A stretch of DNA of 64,000 nt from Rahnella bonaserana (GCF_019049675.1 NZ_JAFMOW010000065.1:1-64000); one strand, 5' to 3'. Counted from the first letter of the stretch, positions 45,888 through 58,027 are shown. Made by a program: numbers and translations. Notes: generated from the sequence alone by a model not told the origin.

Positions 45888-46133
45888 TCAGCCTCCGGTG
45901 ACCGGCGGGAAGAAGGCCACTTCGTCGCCTGCCGTGAGCGGATGCGCCATCGTGGTCAGTGTCTGGTTAACCGCCACCAGTAATTTTCCGGATTCCAGCG
46001 CCAGTGCCCAGCGGTCACCGCGTGCAATCAGCGAGGTACGTAATGCCTCTACCGTCGGGAATTCTGCCGGAAGTTGCAGACCGGAGGTGCCGGTCAGTTC
46101 GCGCACCTGCGCGAAGAACAGAACGTCGATCAT
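45888..46133 (-). CDS. moaD: Molybdopterin synthase sulfur-carrier subunit
   Basis: 81 residues of ubiquitin-like fold ending in the required Gly-Gly (FFPPVTGG), which is adenylated and thiocarboxylated before donating sulfur. [21 protein letters not shown] is typical. The start overlaps the moaC stop by 4 nt. Confidence 0.95.
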   Translation of the reverse strand: MIDVLFFAQVRELTGTSGLQLPAEFPTVEALRTSLIARGDRWALALESGKLLVAVNQTLTTMAHPLTAGDEVAFFPPVTGG

Positions 46134-46633
46134 ACTTCCACCTTACCTTCCGCTTTACTTTCCACCTTAAAGTCTCCGGATTTGCCGCCGGTCTTTTCCA
46201 GCAGACGGATCGGGCCAATCACCATATCTTTCTGCACCGCTTTACACATATCGTAAATAGTCAGCGCCGCCACGGAGGCCGCCGTCAGCGCTTCCATTTC
46301 CACGCCGGTTTTGCCACTCAGACGGCAGCGGGATTCGATGCGTACGCGGTGATGTTCTGGCTGCGCTTCGAGATTCACTTCCACTTTCGTCAGCAACAGC
46401 GGATGACACAGCGGGATTAAATCCCAGGTTTTTTTCGCCGCCTGAATGCCTGCGATACGCGCCGTCGCAAACACATCACCTTTGTGGTGATTGCCATTAA
46501 TAATCATCGCCAGCGTGTCGGCAGCCATTTCTACAAAGGCTTCGGCACGCGCTTCGCGAACAGTTTCGGCTTTACCGGAGACATCCACCATGTGAGCATC
46601 GCCGGAAGCATTAATATGAGTGAGTTCAGACAT
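46130..46633 (-). CDS. moaC: Cyclic pyranopterin monophosphate synthase
   Basis: 167 residues. It converts the MoaA product into c[23 protein letters not shown] and [14 protein letters not shown] with catalytic residues are present, and [20 protein letters not shown] is the hexamer core. The start at 46633 (MSELTHI) with GAAGAAAT upstream is preferred to 46666. It sits 2 bp after moaB. Confidence 0.95.
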   Translation of the reverse strand: MSELTHINASGDAHMVDVSGKAETVREARAEAFVEMAADTLAMIINGNHHKGDVFATARIAGIQAAKKTWDLIPLCHPLLLTKVEVNLEAQPEHHRVRIESRCRLSGKTGVEMEALTAASVAALTIYDMCKAVQKDMVIGPIRLLEKTGGKSGDFKVESKAEGKVEV

Positions 46634-46635
46634 AC

Positions 46636-47148
46636 TTATTTCTTCAAATGTGGAGTGAAATTGCACGGTCCCTGACGGGCGTCGAGCTGTGCTTCAATGA
46701 TGTTGTCCCAGGCGGTCTGGCAGGCGCGGGTCGAGCCGGGCATGGCGAAAATCACCGTCTGGTTGGCGATGCCGCCAATGGCGCGCGACTGTATCGTCGA
46801 GGTGCCGATATCTTCAAACGACACCATACGGAACAACTCGCCGAAGCCTTCAATTTCGCGGTCAAACAGCGGTTTCAGTGCTTCCGGCGTATTATTGCCG
46901 GCGTTAAAACCGGTGCCACCGTTGATCAGGATCGCCTGGATTTTTTCATCGGCAATCCACGCAGAAACCACGGCGCGGATGCTGTAAACGTTCTCTTTGA
47001 CGATTTGCTGTGCAACGACGTGATGCCCGCCTTCGGTGACAGCTTCTTTCAGGTAATGCCCGGACGTGTCTTCAGCCTCGGTGCGGCGGTCGGAAACCGT
47101 CATGATCGCCACAGATAAAGGCAAAAACTCTTTGCTGGCTTTGCTCAT
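46636..47148 (-). CDS. moaB: Molybdenum cofactor biosynthesis protein B
   Basis: 170 residues of the MogA/MoaB fold. [38 protein letters not shown] and [18 protein letters not shown] form the molybdopterin-binding surface. In E. coli MoaB is dispensable although it belongs to the operon. The start at 47148 has AGGAG 7 nt upstream; the longer frame to 47229 overlaps moaA. Confidence 0.95.
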   Translation of the reverse strand: MSKASKEFLPLSVAIMTVSDRRTEAEDTSGHYLKEAVTEGGHHVVAQQIVKENVYSIRAVVSAWIADEKIQAILINGGTGFNAGNNTPEALKPLFDREIEGFGELFRMVSFEDIGTSTIQSRAIGGIANQTVIFAMPGSTRACQTAWDNIIEAQLDARQGPCNFTPHLKK

Positions 47149-47179
47149 CAGTTTGCTCCTTAAACGATTAATGCCGGAC

Positions 47180-48166
47180 TCAGCCGCCGATAAACGACAG
47201 GTTCTGGGTAATTCCGGTATTGCCTTCATGCAGGAAGTGAGTTTGTTTTTTGCGGCTCAGGCCGCCCTGAATGCGGTCCATCAGATCGTCCTGCTGCATG
47301 TCGTCGGCTAATAAATCACGCAGAGGGATGCCCTGCTCGCCGAAAAGACACAAATGCAGATTGCCGATGGCAGACACGCGCAGCCGGTTACAACTGGTGC
47401 AGAAGTCTTTTTCGTACGGCATGATCAGACCGATTTCACCGAGATAATCCGGATGGCTGAAGACCTGCGCGGGGCCGTCGCTGCGGGAGCGAACCTGTAA
47501 CTGCCAGCCCTGACGCACCAGCTGTTCACGCAGAACTTCGCCGGAAACGTGATGCTTGCGGAACAGATCGCCACCGTCGCCGGTTTCCATCAGTTCGATG
47601 AAACGCAGCTGGATCGGGCGGGTTTTAATCCAGTCGAGGAAGGTATTCAGGCTGGCGTGATTCACATCGCGCATCAGCACGGTATTGACTTTCACCTTGC
47701 TGAAACCGGCTTCAAAAGCGGCATCGATTCCGGCCATCACATCGCGGAATTTATCCTGGCCGGTGATGGCGTGAAACTGGCGGGCGTCGAGACTGTCGAC
47801 GCTGACGTTCACATTCGTCAGACCGGCATCGCGCCATTTATTGATATCACGCGCCATACGATAACCGTTAGTGGTCACCGCGAGGGTTTTGATGGAAGGA
47901 TTTTCGCGCACTGCGGCAATGATCTCGCAGAAATCGCGGCGCAGCGACGGTTCTCCACCGGTCAGACGCACTTTCTCCGTCCCTAAGTTAGCGAACGCGC
48001 GGCTGACCCGACGGATTTCATCGAGCGAGAGAAAACTTTTATTGCTGTGTCCGTGCGGCTTGTAGCCATCCGGCAGACAATAGGTGCAACGAAAATTGCA
48101 CACGTCTGTGATCGACAGCCGCAAGTAATAAAACTTGCGGGCAAAAGCATCAGTAAGTTGAAGCAC
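47180..48166 (-). CDS. moaA: GTP 3',8-cyclase (radical SAM)
   Basis: 328 residues, the first enzyme of molybdenum cofactor synthesis. The radical-SAM cluster is C23-x3-C27-x2-C30 ([10 protein letters not shown]); the second cluster is in [21 protein letters not shown]. The C-terminal Gly-Gly needed for activity is present (SFIGG). The start is GTG at 48166, giving [14 protein letters not shown] as in E. coli after its Met-Ala-Ser; AAAGG lies 7 nt before it. A Moco riboswitch occupies the leader. Confidence 0.95.
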   Translation of the reverse strand: MLQLTDAFARKFYYLRLSITDVCNFRCTYCLPDGYKPHGHSNKSFLSLDEIRRVSRAFANLGTEKVRLTGGEPSLRRDFCEIIAAVRENPSIKTLAVTTNGYRMARDINKWRDAGLTNVNVSVDSLDARQFHAITGQDKFRDVMAGIDAAFEAGFSKVKVNTVLMRDVNHASLNTFLDWIKTRPIQLRFIELMETGDGGDLFRKHHVSGEVLREQLVRQGWQLQVRSRSDGPAQVFSHPDYLGEIGLIMPYEKDFCTSCNRLRVSAIGNLHLCLFGEQGIPLRDLLADDMQQDDLMDRIQGGLSRKKQTHFLHEGNTGITQNLSFIGG

Positions 48167-48179
48167 CTTAACACCTTTC

Positions 48180-48300
48180 CAAATACGGGAGATGCGGGCA
48201 TTTCTGCCATGCACCCTGGTGACTGATTGTCACGGCCAGGGCTCCATATTGTTTCTGTGGGAACAACGTCAGAAAGGCAACTTAGGAACCAGGGCTAGGA
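48180..48300 (-). ncRNA. Moco (molybdenum cofactor) riboswitch
   Basis: The moaA leader, read on the minus strand, contains GCCCTGGTTCCTAAGTTGCC, then TTTCTG...ACAGAAAC as a local stem, GGAGCCCTGGCCGTGACAAT, CAGTCACCAGGGTGCATGGC and AAATGCCCGCATCTCCC. This follows the Moco RNA motif described in front of moaABCDE in E. coli and relatives. It is expected to repress moa translation when cofactor or its tungsten analogue is plentiful. The 3' edge is 14 nt from the moaA GTG. Confidence 0.85.
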
Positions 48301-48395
48301 GTTGATTCATCCGGTCCATAGCGGAGCGATGATGAATACGGGGGTAACGGGGCATATTCTAACGCCGTAAAGTCCGGATCGCCAAGATGGTTTTT

Positions 48396-48419
48396 CGTTA
48401 TGCATTTTGATATATAACG
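48396..48419. promoter_or_regulatory. ModE-binding site in the moaA / ybhK intergenic region
   Basis: CGTTATGCA-TTTTGA-TATATAACG is an inverted repeat fitting the ModE box (CGTTATATA, 6 nt, TATATAACG) with two mismatches in the left half. In E. coli molybdate-loaded ModE activates the moa promoter, so the operon appears to combine ModE control with the riboswitch. Confidence 0.8.
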
Positions 48420-48586
48420 ATTTTTCACCACAAAGTGCTGCATTTTCAAGGCGAAAAGCGTTTGATTTTGAATACGCTGAGTCTGCGTATGTCGCCCCCT
48501 TAAGTGATAACATCTTGTTGCAAAGTTAGGTAAAATCCCCGCAGAAAATTGATTTATATCGCCACTCCCCATTTCAAAGGAAAACC

Positions 48587-49495
48587 ATGCGCAACCGAAC
48601 ATTAGCAGACCTCGACCGGGTGGTGGCATTAGGCGGAGGACACGGGCTTGGCCGTGTGATGTCCTCCCTCTCTCCTCTTGGCCCGCGCCTGACCGGTATT
48701 GTGACCACCACCGATAACGGCGGTTCGACCGGCCGCATCCGCCGTTCCGTCGGCGGCATCGCCTGGGGCGATATGCGCAATTGCCTGAATCAGTTGATCA
48801 CCGAACCGAGCCTGGCCTCCGCGATGTTCGAATACCGCTTCAGCGGTCAGGGTGAACTCGACGGTCATAATCTGGGGAATCTGATGCTGCATGCGCTGGA
48901 TCATCTGACCGTCCGTCCGCTCGAAGCGATCAATCTGGTGCGCAGCCTGCTGAAAGTCGACGCAGAACTTATCCCGATGTCAGAACAGCCGGTCGATCTG
49001 GCCGCCATTGACGCGAACGGTGAAACGGTTCACGGGGAAGTGAATGTCGATAAACTGACGCAGATCCCGCAGGAACTGCGGCTTGAACCTCAGGTGCCGG
49101 CCACCCGCGAAGCGTTGCAGGCCATAGCAGAAGCCAACCTGATCCTGATTGGTCCGGGCAGTTTCTACACCAGCCTGATGCCGCTTTTGCTCATGAATGA
49201 TCTCACCACAGCGCTGCGTCGCAGTCGTGCCCATATCGTGTATATCGGTAATCTGGGGAAAGAACTGAGCGTCGCCGCCGCGTCTCTGACGCTGGACAAC
49301 AAACTGGATATGATTGAAACGCGGATTGGCCGCCGTGCGGATGCCGCGATTGTCGGGCCGAAAGTCCAAGTCGGCGGAAGCGCTGCTGAACATCTGATTA
49401 TTCAGAGCCCGCTTGAAGCCAGCGATGTGCCCTATCGCCATGACCGCGATATGTTGCGGGCGGCCATCGAAGAAGCGCTGCAACAAATGCTCTGA
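48587..49495 (+). CDS. ybhK: YvcK/CofD-family protein YbhK
   Basis: 302 residues with a Rossmann-like CofD fold. [17 protein letters not shown] and [22 protein letters not shown] at the N-terminus, then [18 protein letters not shown], are family hallmarks. Homologues (YvcK of Bacillus) affect gluconeogenic growth and cell-wall synthesis and bind UDP-sugars; E. coli YbhK has no proven role. AAAGGAAAACC precedes the ATG. It is divergent from moaA and followed by a bidirectional terminator. Confidence 0.92.
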   Translation: MRNRTLADLDRVVALGGGHGLGRVMSSLSPLGPRLTGIVTTTDNGGSTGRIRRSVGGIAWGDMRNCLNQLITEPSLASAMFEYRFSGQGELDGHNLGNLMLHALDHLTVRPLEAINLVRSLLKVDAELIPMSEQPVDLAAIDANGETVHGEVNVDKLTQIPQELRLEPQVPATREALQAIAEANLILIGPGSFYTSLMPLLLMNDLTTALRRSRAHIVYIGNLGKELSVAAASLTLDNKLDMIETRIGRRADAAIVGPKVQVGGSAAEHLIIQSPLEASDVPYRHDRDMLRAAIEEALQQML

Positions 49496-49512
49496 TGAGT
49501 AAACCGCGATAT

Positions 49513-49540
49513 AAGAAAGGCCGCTGATGCGGCCTTTCTT
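49513..49540. terminator. Bidirectional terminator after ybhK
   Basis: AAGAAAGGCCGC, loop TGAT, GCGGCCTTTCTT: a perfect 12-bp stem between convergent genes. Confidence 0.85.
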
Positions 49541-49559
49541 ATATGTGCGAAAACTGAAT

Positions 49560-50084
49560 TTACTGCCAGTCTGTCAGGATCTCAGCGGTGGTTTTCACAG
49601 TAACCGGATTGCCCGGCACCGATAACTCACGCCACACTTCGTTATGCTGCCCGATCAGTTGCTGCGCCGTCACATGCGTACGGTCGGCGGTGGTATGCGC
49701 ATCAGACGCCACGGTGACTGAATAGCCTTTGCTGGCGGCCACTTTGATGGTGGTATCAACGCAATAATCCGTTGCACAACCGCAGACGGTAAAACGGGTG
49801 GCATTAAGTTCCTGCAATACCGATTCGAGCGTGGTGCGATAGAAAGAATCACAGGCGGTTTTGGTGACTGAAATCGCGCCTGCTGGCTGATGAAGTTCAG
49901 GTAACAGCTGCCAGAATTCGCTGCCTTCGGTCATGTCACCCTCAGCGTGCTGAATGAAAATGACGCGCCCTGCCCGGTCAATCAGCTGATTAATACGTTC
50001 AGCCCGCCCGTTGCGGTCATAACGTGGGGCAGCGAAAACCCCGTTTTGCATATCCACCACAATAAGAACATGTTGCTCTGACAC
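49560..50084 (-). CDS. Isochorismatase-family cysteine hydrolase
   Basis: 174 residues. The catalytic triad can be read: Asp in VVDMQNGVF (about residue 11), Lys in ISVTKTACDSFY (about residue 75) and the nucleophile Cys in CGCATDYCVDTTIK (about residue 106). Members hydrolyse amides such as nicotinamide, ureidoacrylate or N-carbamoyl compounds; the substrate here is open. The start is GTG at 50084 with GAGGGGA upstream. It is inserted between ybhK and uvrB relative to E. coli. Confidence 0.85.
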   Translation of the reverse strand: MSEQHVLIVVDMQNGVFAAPRYDRNGRAERINQLIDRAGRVIFIQHAEGDMTEGSEFWQLLPELHQPAGAISVTKTACDSFYRTTLESVLQELNATRFTVCGCATDYCVDTTIKVAASKGYSVTVASDAHTTADRTHVTAQQLIGQHNEVWRELSVPGNPVTVKTTAEILTDWQ

Positions 50085-50123
50085 GACTTTCCCCTCAAAT
50101 GAACAGAATGCTATGCGCGTAAA

Positions 50124-50492
50124 TTACTTTTTCACCAGCGGATGGTTATTCCACGGGCTGTCGGCAGCCGGTTTGGCGGTGCTGACTTTTGGCTTTTGCG
50201 GGGCCTGTGCGGAGAGCGGCGTACGGCGCTTGCTGCGGGTCATATCCGGTCGCAGATGGCCTTCAATGAAATCCAGATACAGCGTTTCAACTTCCTTGCG
50301 CGCCCACGGCGTGCGGCGCAGAAATTTCAGACTTGACTTCACACTCGGGTCGCTTTTAAAGCAGTTGATATTCACCTGCGAAGCCAGCGCCGGCCAGCCA
50401 AAGTTATCCACCAGCGTTGTCAGCAGTTTTTCCAGCGTGACGCCGTGCAGCGGATCTTTCGCTGCGCCAGGGTTTTGTGGTGTATCAGTCAT
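50124..50492 (-). CDS. VF530-family DNA-binding protein
   Basis: 122 residues. The N-terminal two-thirds ([20 protein letters not shown], then [20 protein letters not shown] and [10 protein letters not shown]) match the VF530/DUF2132 family of small double-helical DNA-binding proteins. The C-terminal 40 residues are Lys/Ala/Pro-rich. The physiological role is unknown. It ends 39 bp before the hydrolase start and may share its transcript. Confidence 0.85.
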   Translation of the reverse strand: MTDTPQNPGAAKDPLHGVTLEKLLTTLVDNFGWPALASQVNINCFKSDPSVKSSLKFLRRTPWARKEVETLYLDFIEGHLRPDMTRSKRRTPLSAQAPQKPKVSTAKPAADSPWNNHPLVKK

Positions 50493-50551
50493 TGGCTCGC
50501 TCTTCGTTTTACGTTTTCTATTTTAAGGCCGCGCAGTCTAGCATCTCAGGT

Positions 50552-52558
<2,007 letters not shown>

Positions 52559-52683
52559 GACGGGCTACCTGACTGAAATGAAAATGCACAAGGCCGTACG
52601 GGCTGAACCGGGGAACAGTTCGAGGAAAAATAGTATGAAAGACTTCGCAAATTTTGCCAGCCCTGATTTTACCGCCGCTATAA

Positions 52684-52703
52684 TACTGTATATAAAACCA
52701 GCT
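52684..52703. promoter_or_regulatory. LexA (SOS) box of uvrB
   Basis: TACTGTATATAAAACCAGCT: the CTG-N10-CAG core (52686-52701) with AT-rich centre matches the enterobacterial LexA consensus, upstream of uvrB as in E. coli. ATAATACTGT here also offers a -10-like element on the opposite strand. Confidence 0.85.
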
Positions 52704-53547
52704 TCCAATCGATAATATCAGCCCCCCTTTTAACATCTTGCTGCAACTGCACTTTTTTAGGTTATGGCAAATGAGAATTCTCACCATCACAAGACATTTT
52801 TATCCCAAAATTTACGGCTATTCACTTTTTGACCACAGCTTGACGAAGATTGACACAACTATGACGAACGAATTACGGCTGTATTGCTTTTAACTAACTC
52901 ATTGAATAAAAACAACATCATTAAAAAGCTGCGAATACGGGCAAACTGAGCGAAACCCGCGTCCTGACTCGTCTGTAGCAACTTTTCTCACTCTCATGCA
53001 CAAGGTTATCCACAGGAATAGTGGATAAGTCTCAGCACGCCAAGCGCGGCGGGAGTTGGTAAAAAACCATTTTTTCCTCCGTCAGCGTCTGAGAGCTCTT
53101 TTTTAGTTATTTTTTATCTTTTTTATCTCCTTATTTATGCCTATTTCGCCTAGATTTCCGCGCGGATGTTCCTTGCAAAACCCAAAAGTGCATCTGAGCA
53201 GGATTTTTTAGCTTCTCAACTGCATAAACCTTGCACCAAAATCAGTGAAGACGGCACTGACAAAGTGCAGTTTCCTTTCACCGCTCTTCGCGCCGAATCT
53301 CAAAATCCTGACAATACTCATGAATAATCCTAAATCATCCGCGTCCGGGCTGTTAACAGCGGAGTAAGCGCATTTTTTATCCCCGGCTGCTAAAACTTGG
53401 CCTGAGAGTTGCAAATTCACTCTTTGAAGAGATTTTGTGAAGGATTCCCCTGTAGAACGCACATACAGCGGAACATAAATGTCAGAAACAAGACAGTGGC
53501 CGTCAAAATGCAGTCCGTTGAAAAGCTCCATGAGGGAGGTATATCTG
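52704..53547. other. Long AT-rich intergenic region upstream of uvrB and the ABC gene
   Basis: About 840 bp without a convincing gene. A perfect DnaA box TTATCCACA (53006-53014) and an inverted near-match AGTGGATAA (53020-53028) lie 5 bp apart. TGAGAATTCTCA (about 52770-52781) is a perfect 12-bp palindrome. Long T-runs occur at about 53095-53150. An ORF at 53208-53531 (minus) shows no family features and is probably not a gene. The E. coli uvrB control region is also reported to carry a DnaA site. Confidence 0.55.
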
Positions 53548-54258
53548 ATGTTAAGTGTAAAATCCGTTAATCAGTACTACGGGCAAAAACATATTCTTTG
53601 GGACATCAATCTCGAACTGTACCGCGGGCAATGCACCTGCCTGATCGGGCGAAATGGCGTGGGCAAAACGACGCTGGTCAATTGCATCATGGGCCATCTT
53701 CCGGTGAAAAGCGGCGCAATTTCCTGGCAGTCGCGTGATGAAGAACCGCAAAGTCTTCTGAATCTGCCGGTCGAAAGCCGCGCACAGATGGGTATCGGTT
53801 ATGTGCCTCAGGGACGGCAGATTTTTTCGCAGTTGAGTGTCGATGAAAATCTGCAAATCGCCATGATGGCGAGCAGGAATAAGACACGCCGCGTGCCGGA
53901 AGAAGTCTATGACCTGTTTCCGGCCTTAAAGGAAATGGGCGCGCGTAAGGCGGGAGAGCTCGATGAAAGCCAGCAGCAACAACTGGCGATCAGCCGTGCG
54001 CTGGTTCAGGAGCCGGAATTATTGATACTCGACGAACCGACCGAGCATACCAGCGCGTCAATGGCGGCGAATATGGGTAATATCATTCACCGCCTGAACC
54101 GTGATCTTGGTCTGACACTGTTGCTGGTCGGCCACAAACTGCCGTTCATCCGCAGCGTCGCCGACCGGTTCTGTCTGGTTGATGACGGCCGCAATGTCGC
54201 GCAGGGCACCCTGGCGCAACTCGACGACACGTTAGTCAAAAACTATCTGACGGTCTGA
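53548..54258 (+). CDS. Orphan UrtE-like ABC ATPase with altered signature motif
   Basis: 236 residues, closest in pattern to UrtE/LivF-type ATPases (NQYYGQKHILWDINLELYRG, VPQGRQIFSQLSVDENLQI). Walker A GRNGVGKTT (34-42) and Walker B LLILDEPTE (158-166) are intact, and H196 occupies the switch position (LLVGHKLPF). The signature LSGGQ reads LDESQ (138-142). No permease, binding protein or second ATPase is nearby. It may be a decaying remnant of a urea/branched amino-acid importer or a repurposed ATPase. GGAGGT lies 7 nt before the ATG at 53548. It is convergent with bioD, 4 bp away. Confidence 0.8.
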   Translation: MLSVKSVNQYYGQKHILWDINLELYRGQCTCLIGRNGVGKTTLVNCIMGHLPVKSGAISWQSRDEEPQSLLNLPVESRAQMGIGYVPQGRQIFSQLSVDENLQIAMMASRNKTRRVPEEVYDLFPALKEMGARKAGELDESQQQQLAISRALVQEPELLILDEPTEHTSASMAANMGNIIHRLNRDLGLTLLLVGHKLPFIRSVADRFCLVDDGRNVAQGTLAQLDDTLVKNYLTV

Positions 54259-54262
54259 CGTT

Positions 54263-54943
54263 TCACGCAGTGAGACGGTCAAGATGAAGATATTGCCCCA
54301 GATTAACGTCAGTTCCGGCGCTCAGATACGGGATCTCGCCCAGCAATGGCGCAGGCAGCATACGCGTGAGCGTATCCATGTATGCCTGATGATGCTTCCC
54401 CGTTTCCTGCACGTCGTTGGCTATCCAGCCCGCCAGATGCAGCCCGCTTTGTGCGATGGCCTGCGCCGTCAGCACCGCGTGGTTAATGCAGCCGAGGCGC
54501 ATTCCCACCACTAAAACTACCGGCAACTGCTCGGCGATAACCCAGTCAGCAAAGGTATAATCGGCGGTCAGCGGCGTATACCAGCCGCCTGCGCCTTCCA
54601 CCACCACCCAGTCCGCCAGCGGTTCCAGATGACGTAAACCTGCAGATAACACCTGCGGGTCAACCGGACGCTTTTCCAGTTCGCTGACGATGTGTGGCGA
54701 TGTGGGTTCAACAAAGGTGCATGGATTCACTTCGTCATAACGCAGACCCACGGTGCTGTATGCCTGTAACGCAAGAGCATCGCTGTTACGCGGCCCTTCA
54801 GCGGTCATTTCACTGCCTGATGCCACCGGTTTGTATCCGGCTGTTTGGTGTCCGGCGCAGGCTGCGGCCTGCAAAAATGCGGTGGTCGCAACGGTTTTGC
54901 CGACTTCAGTGTCGGTGCCGGTAATAAAGTATTTTTGTTTCAT
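54263..54943 (-). CDS. bioD: Dethiobiotin synthetase
   Basis: 226 residues. It closes the ureido ring of dethiobiotin from DAPA, CO2 and ATP. The P-loop FITGTDTEVGKTVATTAFL, the KPVASGSE segment and the ATP-binding VVEGAGGWYTPLTAD are those of BioD. It is the last gene of bioBFCD, separated from bioC by 125 bp containing a palindromic repeat, unlike the tight junctions elsewhere in the operon. Confidence 0.95.
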   Translation of the reverse strand: MKQKYFITGTDTEVGKTVATTAFLQAAACAGHQTAGYKPVASGSEMTAEGPRNSDALALQAYSTVGLRYDEVNPCTFVEPTSPHIVSELEKRPVDPQVLSAGLRHLEPLADWVVVEGAGGWYTPLTADYTFADWVIAEQLPVVLVVGMRLGCINHAVLTAQAIAQSGLHLAGWIANDVQETGKHHQAYMDTLTRMLPAPLLGEIPYLSAGTDVNLGQYLHLDRLTA

Positions 54944-54971
54944 GATTTATTTTAATAAAAGCCTGGTGTTG

Positions 54972-55037
54972 GTTCTGGCTCCCTCCCCGCAATGACATCG
55001 GATTTTGCTCCTCCCCCTGTGAAGGGAGGGAGCAGAC
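54972..55037. repeat. Palindromic repeat between bioC and bioD
   Basis: GCTCCTCCCCCTGTGAAGGGAGGGAGC and the preceding CTGGCTCCCTCCCC belong to the same C-rich palindromic family as at 1-30 and 25188-25318. The position inside the bio operon suggests a late insertion that may lower bioD expression. Confidence 0.65.
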
Positions 55038-55068
55038 CGCGCCAGTTTCAAACCAGGGAGGAGCTTTG

Positions 55069-55860
55069 TTAACGTGGGATAAGTTCTTCGACCTGCAAAA
55101 TGCCGTAGACCAGCCGGTAGTTGAGCGGCAGGACACCGTCGCGCCGGACGTAGTGTTTTTCCAGCAATTGCAGGCGTTCGCGTCCGCCCAGACCGCCGAG
55201 ACGGCCATTTTTAATATGCGTCGCACCGATGCCCTTCAGCGAGCGCATCAGTGACATCACATCGGGGAATTCGGCTACGTGGTCGCTGAAGGTTACTTCA
55301 TGGCGATAAGGCGCGCAGGCTTCGGCGATTTTGTCCGGCGTCAGAAACTGATTCACGTGACGTCGGCCATCGACTTTCATCCATGCCGCAGCCAGTTCGT
55401 TAAGCGAACCCTCTGCCAGCGTGGAAAACAGCACCAGCCCGCCGTTGCGGGTGACGCGATGCATTTCTTCCAGCGCGCGTGGCAACGCGTTACACCACTG
55501 TACCGCCAGATTGCTGAAACAAATGTCGACAGAATTGTCGGCGAACGGCAAACGTTCGATGTCGCCCGGCACGTATTCATCGGCGGAGTCCAGCTCGCGG
55601 GCACGGTCTAACATGCCTTCCGAGAGATCCAGCGCGATGACCTTTTTGCCCTGCGCCTTCCAGTAACGGCTGAAATATCCGGTGCCGCAACCCGCATCGA
55701 CGACAAGATTACCTGCGTCCTGAAGATAGGGTGCGGCGAGCGCCAGTAATTCCTCGCCTACATCACGCTGCAACTGTGCGGCGCTTTCATAACTGATGGC
55801 AGCGCGACTGAACGCGTCGGCCACCGCTTGTTTGTTCACTAATTCAGTGACTGCACCCAT
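55069..55860 (-). CDS. bioC: Malonyl-[ACP] O-methyltransferase
   Basis: 263 residues, SAM-dependent methyltransferase that masks malonyl-ACP to start pimelate synthesis. Motif [18 protein letters not shown], then [12 protein letters not shown] and FSNLAVQWC are typical of BioC. The start at 55860 has GGAG 7 nt upstream and overlaps the bioF stop by 17 bp; the longer frame to 55899 is not needed. Confidence 0.94.
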   Translation of the reverse strand: MGAVTELVNKQAVADAFSRAAISYESAAQLQRDVGEELLALAAPYLQDAGNLVVDAGCGTGYFSRYWKAQGKKVIALDLSEGMLDRARELDSADEYVPGDIERLPFADNSVDICFSNLAVQWCNALPRALEEMHRVTRNGGLVLFSTLAEGSLNELAAAWMKVDGRRHVNQFLTPDKIAEACAPYRHEVTFSDHVAEFPDVMSLMRSLKGIGATHIKNGRLGGLGGRERLQLLEKHYVRRDGVLPLNYRLVYGILQVEELIPR

Positions 55861-56995
55861 GAAGGGACTCCAGCAAAAAATCGATATCTTCCGGCTCATG
55901 CGCCGCCGTCAGGGTAATACGCAACCGCGCACTGCCCGGCGGCACCGTCGGTGGACGGATGGCGCTGACCCACAACCCGCGTTCGCGCAAGTCCGAAGCC
56001 AGATCCAGCGCAGGCTGATTCTCACCCACAATCACCGGCTGTATAGCGGTCTGTGAACCGGTCAGGTGATAGGGCAAACCGGCTGCACCCGCGCGAAAAC
56101 GGGCAATATTGGCCGCCAGTTTATCACGCAAGTCGTCGTCCTGCCGGACTCGTGCCAGCGAGGCTTGTAACGCGCACACCTGTGCGGCGGGCATCGCCGT
56201 GCTGTAAATCAGATGACGGGCGAACTGCAACAGATAATCCGCAGTGGCATCATCACACAGCACTGCCGCCCCACTGCAGCCGAAAGCTTTTCCGAATGTG
56301 ACGACCAGCAGCTCCGGCCTGACGCCCTGCTGCCAGCAACTGCCGCGTCCTTCTTCGCCGGTCACACCCACGCCGTGCGCGTCATCCACCATCAGCCAGC
56401 TGCCGTGCGTTTTCGACAAATTATGCAGTTCAGCCAATGGCGCAGCATCACCGTCCATACTGAACACGCCTTCCGTCACCACCAGCGTTTCACCGCTCAC
56501 CGGCTTTTCCAGCAGACGTTGCAGGGAATCCGGCTGATTGTGATGAAACCGGCGGAGTTGCGAAGGCGCATGTGCAGCAGCTTCCAGTAAAGACGCATGA
56601 CTGAGTTTGTCGGCCAGCACGCGATCATCACTTTGCATCAGCGCGGCAAGAATCGCCTGATTGGCGGCAAAGCCGGAGATAAACAGCAGAGCACGCGGAT
56701 AATCCTGCCACTGTGCCAGTTGCTGCTCAAACTCTGCGTGCGCCTCGCTGTAACCGGTGACGTGCCCGGAACCGCCGCTACCGACGCCGTATTTCACCGC
56801 ACCCTGCTGCCATGCGGCAATTACGTCAGCATCCTGACTCAGGCCGAGATAATCATTACCCGAGAAATTCAGATAACGCCGCTCAGCCTGCGTCAGAAAG
56901 CGCGCGCTGCCGCCCCGGTTTGGCTGACGCACACGAAATGCCGCCGCCTGTTTGCGTACCGCCACCGCTTCATTAATCCGCGTTTGCCAGCTCAC
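55844..56995 (-). CDS. bioF: 8-Amino-7-oxononanoate synthase
   Basis: 383 residues, PLP enzyme joining pimeloyl thioester and alanine. The PLP lysine is K236 ([14 protein letters not shown]); [26 protein letters not shown] and [15 protein letters not shown] are conserved. It starts 3 bp after the bioB stop and overlaps bioC. Confidence 0.95.
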   Translation of the reverse strand: MSWQTRINEAVAVRKQAAAFRVRQPNRGGSARFLTQAERRYLNFSGNDYLGLSQDADVIAAWQQGAVKYGVGSGGSGHVTGYSEAHAEFEQQLAQWQDYPRALLFISGFAANQAILAALMQSDDRVLADKLSHASLLEAAAHAPSQLRRFHHNQPDSLQRLLEKPVSGETLVVTEGVFSMDGDAAPLAELHNLSKTHGSWLMVDDAHGVGVTGEEGRGSCWQQGVRPELLVVTFGKAFGCSGAAVLCDDATADYLLQFARHLIYSTAMPAAQVCALQASLARVRQDDDLRDKLAANIARFRAGAAGLPYHLTGSQTAIQPVIVGENQPALDLASDLRERGLWVSAIRPPTVPPGSARLRITLTAAHEPEDIDFLLESLHGCSH

Positions 56996-56998
56996 CGG

Positions 56999-58027
56999 TT
57001 ATACCGAAGCGTTGTAGAACTGATCGGTATCAGCATGAACCAGTTGTTCGGCCAGCGCGGCCTGTTGCTGGTTATCACCCATTTCTGTTTCGAAGGACTG
57101 AGGATTCAGCCCCAGTTTGCCAAACAGAATTAAGTCTTTATCTTCCGCCGGATTCGGCGTGGTCAGCAGTTTGCAGCCGTAGAAAATCGAGTTAGCACCG
57201 GCCATAAAGCACATCGCCTGCGTCTGCTCGCTCATCTGTTCACGACCTGCGGAAAGACGCACGTAGGATTGCGGCATCATGATGCGTGCGACCGCGATGG
57301 TGCGGATGAAATCGAACGGATCCACATCGTCATTATCGGCCAGCGGCGTGCCTTTGACTTTCACCAGCATGTTGATCGGCACGCTTTCCGGCGGTACCGG
57401 CAAGTTCGCCAGTTGCATCAGCAAACCGGCGCGATCTTTGACCGTTTCGCCCAGCCCGACAATTCCGCCGGAACAGACTTTAATGCCCGCACCGCGCACT
57501 TCCGCCAGCGTATCCAGACGTTCCTGATAGCTGCGGGTGGTGATGATGCTGCCGTAAAATTCCGGCGAGGTATCGAGGTTATGGTTGTAGAAATCCAGAC
57601 CAGCGTGCGCCAGACGCTGCGCCTGTGTGGTGTTCAGCGTACCCAGCGTCATGCAGGTTTCCATACCCATTTCTTTCACTCCCTGCACCATTTGCTCCAG
57701 GTATGGCATGTCACGGTCGTGCGGGTTTTTCCACGCTGCGCCCATGCAGAAACGGGTCGAACCGGCGGCTTTCGCCTGACGGGCAGATTCGAGTACCTGC
57801 TCGACTTGCATCAGACGTTCAGATTCCAGACCGGTCTTGTAACGGGAACTCTGCGGACAATATTTACAGTCTTCCGGACAGGCGCCGGTTTTAATCGACA
57901 GCAAGGTGCTGACCTGCACCTGACGCGGGTCGAAATGCTGGCGGTGAATTTGCTGAGCTTCAAACATCAGCTCCAGGAATGGCTTATCGAACAGTGCCTG
58001 AGTTTTTTCCAGCGTCCAGTGGGACAT
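56999..58027 (-). CDS. bioB: Biotin synthase
   Basis: 342 residues, radical-SAM enzyme inserting sulfur into dethiobiotin. The 4Fe-4S site is C50-x3-C54-x2-C57 ([10 protein letters not shown]); the 2Fe-2S ligands sit in conserved strands (FCMGAAW, ACMTLG-type, ICSGGI-type). The start at 58027 (MSHWTLEK) has GGAG 8 nt upstream and aligns with E. coli BioB. First gene of bioBFCD, divergent from bioA across the BirA operator. Confidence 0.95.
   Translation of the reverse strand: MSHWTLEKTQALFDKPFLELMFEAQQIHRQHFDPRQVQVSTLLSIKTGACPEDCKYCPQSSRYKTGLESERLMQVEQVLESARQAKAAGSTRFCMGAAWKNPHDRDMPYLEQMVQGVKEMGMETCMTLGTLNTTQAQRLAHAGLDFYNHNLDTSPEFYGSIITTRSYQERLDTLAEVRGAGIKVCSGGIVGLGETVKDRAGLLMQLANLPVPPESVPINMLVKVKGTPLADNDDVDPFDFIRTIAVARIMMPQSYVRLSAGREQMSEQTQAMCFMAGANSIFYGCKLLTTPNPAEDKDLILFGKLGLNPQSFETEMGDNQQQAALAEQLVHADTDQFYNASV

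Noticed and set aside
52764-52790. Possible Fur box around AAATGAGAATTCTCACC
   Set aside because: The palindrome is only 12 bp and lacks the 7-1-7 spacing of Fur boxes; no iron gene is adjacent.
53208-53531. 107-residue ORF on the minus strand upstream of the ABC ATPase gene
   Set aside because: No family features, poor codon pattern, overlaps the promoter and start of the ATPase gene.
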